Source: Candidatus Poribacteria bacterium
GTDB lineage: Bacteria; Poribacteria; WGA-4E; WGA-3G
Length of the DNA: 64,000 bases
NCBI GenBank assembly: GCA_009841255.1
Contig: VXMD01000008.1
Coordinates: 63,445 to 127,444 of the forward strand
Reading direction: 5' to 3'
The notes under the pieces were generated by a model. It made no database searches and was not told the origin of the DNA. It saw only the letters and a program-made list of their open reading frames with translations. Below, piece by piece: positions 62,199 through 64,000 of this stretch (within the stretch, counting starts at the first letter, position 1; every line of letters starts with the position of its first letter). The translations under genes and the position numbers were made by a program.

Positions 62199-63002
62199 CT
62201 ATCCCCATCGCTGTTCTGGTGGATCGAAGACAAATCCGTGAAAAAACTTCCGCTGTTCCGGTGAGAGTTGCTTGTTATAGAAGGTTTTCGGATATCCCCA
62301 ATGTTCCTGTGAGGCGATCATCCACGGATGCTCGTAAGCGTAATAGAGCATTTCGCGAGAACCCGCCGGTTTTGTAAAGATGCCAGCGGAATGCCAAACG
62401 GCGTTGTGGAAGAGGATCGCGCTCCCCGGTGGCGCGCACACCTCCAAAGCACCGGGATATTCGTAAGGATGACGGAGGTCTTCATGGCTCGGGTCATACA
62501 TCGCCGTGTGGCTACCCGGTAGGAGCCACAGATTGCCCTGACCGCCTTCTGTCATGTCCGTCAGATAATAGCCGATTTTGAGTTGCAAAAACGGGATCGG
62601 ACGCAGGTTACGATAGCCTTCATCGTGTCCATCGATATGCCACCCCATCGAACGCTCCATGAAATCCGAAGCGTGCTCGACAATGGCATCCGAAGCGTGA
62701 TGGTGCGGCATTTTGTTGAGCAACCCCGTGACGTATGGCAGAATCGGTTGCCAATCCAGGAGTTCCAAAAACGCCGGATGGTCCCCGAGAATATAGAAGA
62801 TACGGGTGCTTTTCGCACCGTGGATGTGTGTCATTCCGGTTTCGGTTGACCCTTTCTCTTCACGTTCCCGCCGCTTCTCAATGACTTCAGCAAGGGCACT
62901 CCTGAGTGTTTCAACGTGTGAAGCCGCGAGAAAGTCTTCCAAAACGAGGTAGCCGTTGTTTTCGAAGAAAAACTTTTCAGCATGAGTCAGTTCGTATGGC
63001 AT
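62199..63002 (-). CDS. phytanoyl-CoA dioxygenase-like oxygenase, copy 3
   Basis: 267 residues. His122-x-Asp124 (GWHIDGHDEG) and distal His204 (AVWHSAGIF) form the iron site; NLWLLPGSHTAM is the family motif and ends the core. Unlike the others it has a His-rich MPHHHASDAIVEH stretch (98-110). The substrate is unknown. Same strand as copy 2. Confidence 0.9.
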   Translation of the reverse strand: MPYELTHAEKFFFENNGYLVLEDFLAASHVETLRSALAEVIEKRREREEKGSTETGMTHIHGAKSTRIFYILGDHPAFLELLDWQPILPYVTGLLNKMPHHHASDAIVEHASDFMERSMGWHIDGHDEGYRNLRPIPFLQLKIGYYLTDMTEGGQGNLWLLPGSHTAMYDPSHEDLRHPYEYPGALEVCAPPGSAILFHNAVWHSAGIFTKPAGSREMLYYAYEHPWMIASQEHWGYPKTFYNKQLSPEQRKFFHGFVFDPPEQRWG

Positions 63003-63154
63003 ATCCTAAACCCTCTTCTCTTTCGCGCCTTTCGCTGGCGAGGCTTCCAGTTTCATCCGTTTTCAAAAATCTCGTTTCTCAATCTCATATTTTAACCCAA
63101 GTTGCTACTAAAACGTTTAGGACTGGGCAAAACGGAGTTGCAAACAATTTCCCT

Positions 63155-63218
63155 ACCCCGTAGGGGTAATATGTCTATAGAAAACGGCATATTCATAGCC
63201 ACCGCACCCCGTAGGGGT
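63155..63218. repeat. two CCCCGTAGGGG repeats
   Basis: ACCCCGTAGGGGT at 63155-63167 and 63206-63218, each followed by a TATG-T(C/T)(T/A)AT(A/G) segment. No gene was found in 63003-63256. Confidence 0.75.
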
Positions 63219-63256
63219 GCTATGTTAATGAAAAGGTGGCAATTTGTGTTATTTTA

Positions 63257-64000
63257 CTACAAATCGAACAATTTTATGGCGTTTTCACTAAAAATTCGTG
63301 CTTTATCTGCTTCAGGGATCGGCATCTCCGCAATTAAACCGACAAATCGTGGCATATCGACCCACGGATGGTCTGTTCCGAACAACAGACGGTCCGCCCC
63401 AGAATACTCGTAGGCATACTGCAGCGATTGCACCGAGGGCGACACAGTATCCAGATAGATACGTCGCAGATACGCGCTCGGCGGCTGTGTTATATGCTCT
63501 CTGGCTCTCCCTAATACTTCCGTCTGATGATCGATCCTACCGCTCATATAGGGGAGAATGCCGCCGACGTGTGGCATCACGATTTGGAGGTGTGGATGAC
63601 GTTCAAGGATCCCGCTCAGAATCAGTCGTAACAGCGCGAAACTGTTGTCCACCTGTAACCCCATCATACCTATCATCCAGTGATCTTTGATCGTCTCTCC
63701 CCATGTCGGGACGGTGGGATGCATCACAATCGGCATACGGAGTGTTTCAGCGTGTGTATAGACAGGTTCAAATTGTGGCGCGTCAACAGGTGTGCCTCCG
63801 ATATGTGAATAGAGCATGATCCCGCGAAAACCGAGCCCCTTCACTCTGTCCATTTCTGTGATGGCTTCATCTGGATTTTGCCACGGCAGGCATGCCAGTC
63901 CTGCGAATCGGTTTGGATGGGCATCCACTAGTTCAGCGATGGCATCGTTGATCGCTTGCGCGCCCGTGTTCCCTAATTCAGGTGCGAGCATACAGGGTGG
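63257..64000 (-). CDS. amidohydrolase-family (amidohydrolase_2) protein, 3' part
   Basis: About 247 residues visible; the frame is open to the window edge, so the N-terminus with the usual HxH metal ligands is missing. Seen: ANRFAGLACLPWQNPDEAI-like block, GFRGIMLYSHIGG, MPIVMHPTVPTWG (metal His), MPHVGGILPYMSGRID and LLFGTDHPW with the catalytic Asp. Relatives include ACMSD-like decarboxylases and lactonases; the activity here is undetermined. Confidence 0.88.
   Translation of the reverse strand, partial: PPCMLAPELGNTGAQAINDAIAELVDAHPNRFAGLACLPWQNPDEAITEMDRVKGLGFRGIMLYSHIGGTPVDAPQFEPVYTHAETLRMPIVMHPTVPTWGETIKDHWMIGMMGLQVDNSFALLRLILSGILERHPHLQIVMPHVGGILPYMSGRIDHQTEVLGRAREHITQPPSAYLRRIYLDTVSPSVQSLQYAYEYSGADRLLFGTDHPWVDMPRFVGLIAEMPIPEADKARIFSENAIKLFDL

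Overview
The window reads as the chromosome of a free-standing Gram-negative bacterium. It carries a TonB-dependent receptor, an Mla/MCE lipid transporter, lipoproteins and many signal peptides. The gene repertoire points to Candidatus Poribacteria or a close relative (inference, not shown by a marker gene): several phytanoyl-CoA dioxygenase-like proteins, a sulfatase-like hydrolase, a Gfo/Idh/MocA oxidoreductase, secreted WD40 and TPR proteins, and intergenic regions full of short repeats. No rRNA, tRNA, CRISPR array, prophage or transposase was recognised.

Layout. 1-4.1 kb: the end of argH, a repeat-rich gap with a consensus promoter, a small unknown gene joined to an HNH nuclease gene broken by an amber codon, then pyrF and a sulfatase-like gene. 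4.1-14.1 kb: a block of eukaryote-like repeat proteins on the minus strand (14-blade WD40 protein, WD40-trypsin-like protease fusion, two overlapping TPR genes) with a ferredoxin-NADP reductase-like gene between them. 14.2-20 kb: a large membrane protein, then tyrA-cmk-plsC, with ychF convergent. 20-26.9 kb: a methyltransferase, leuB, a branched-chain-type ABC binding protein, a PfkB kinase with a nitroreductase, and an unknown two-gene unit that includes a 39-residue basic protein. 27-32 kb: a TonB receptor and two tandem paralogous methyltransferases. 32-44.3 kb: a long housekeeping array, rpsF-ssb-rpsR-rplI-dnaB, mlaE-mlaF-mlaD, radA, a PIN/TRAM membrane protein, ispD, ispF and cysS. 44.4-50.7 kb: two related lipoproteins, dprA, tsaD, tsaC, a small membrane protein and an oxidoreductase. 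50.8-59.5 kb: guaB, an orphan nuoI-like ferredoxin, an MT-A70 adenine methyltransferase, a 935-residue protein of unknown family, a lactate/malate-dehydrogenase-like protein without the usual active site, an XdhC-like gene and a small unknown. 59.6-64 kb: three phytanoyl-CoA dioxygenase-like genes, a DUF420 protein and the end of an amidohydrolase.

The main unusual feature is intergenic. At least four unrelated short repeat families sit almost flush against start codons, often of essential genes. One ends in an A-rich tail that runs into the ATG. Another pairs a CCTCTTTAAC-like core with a run of degenerate heptamers (AACTGAT/AACCGAT). In tsaC and the MT-A70 gene the first family appears to be translated as the N-terminus. 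Several tandem repeats and GTAGG-type hairpins add to this.
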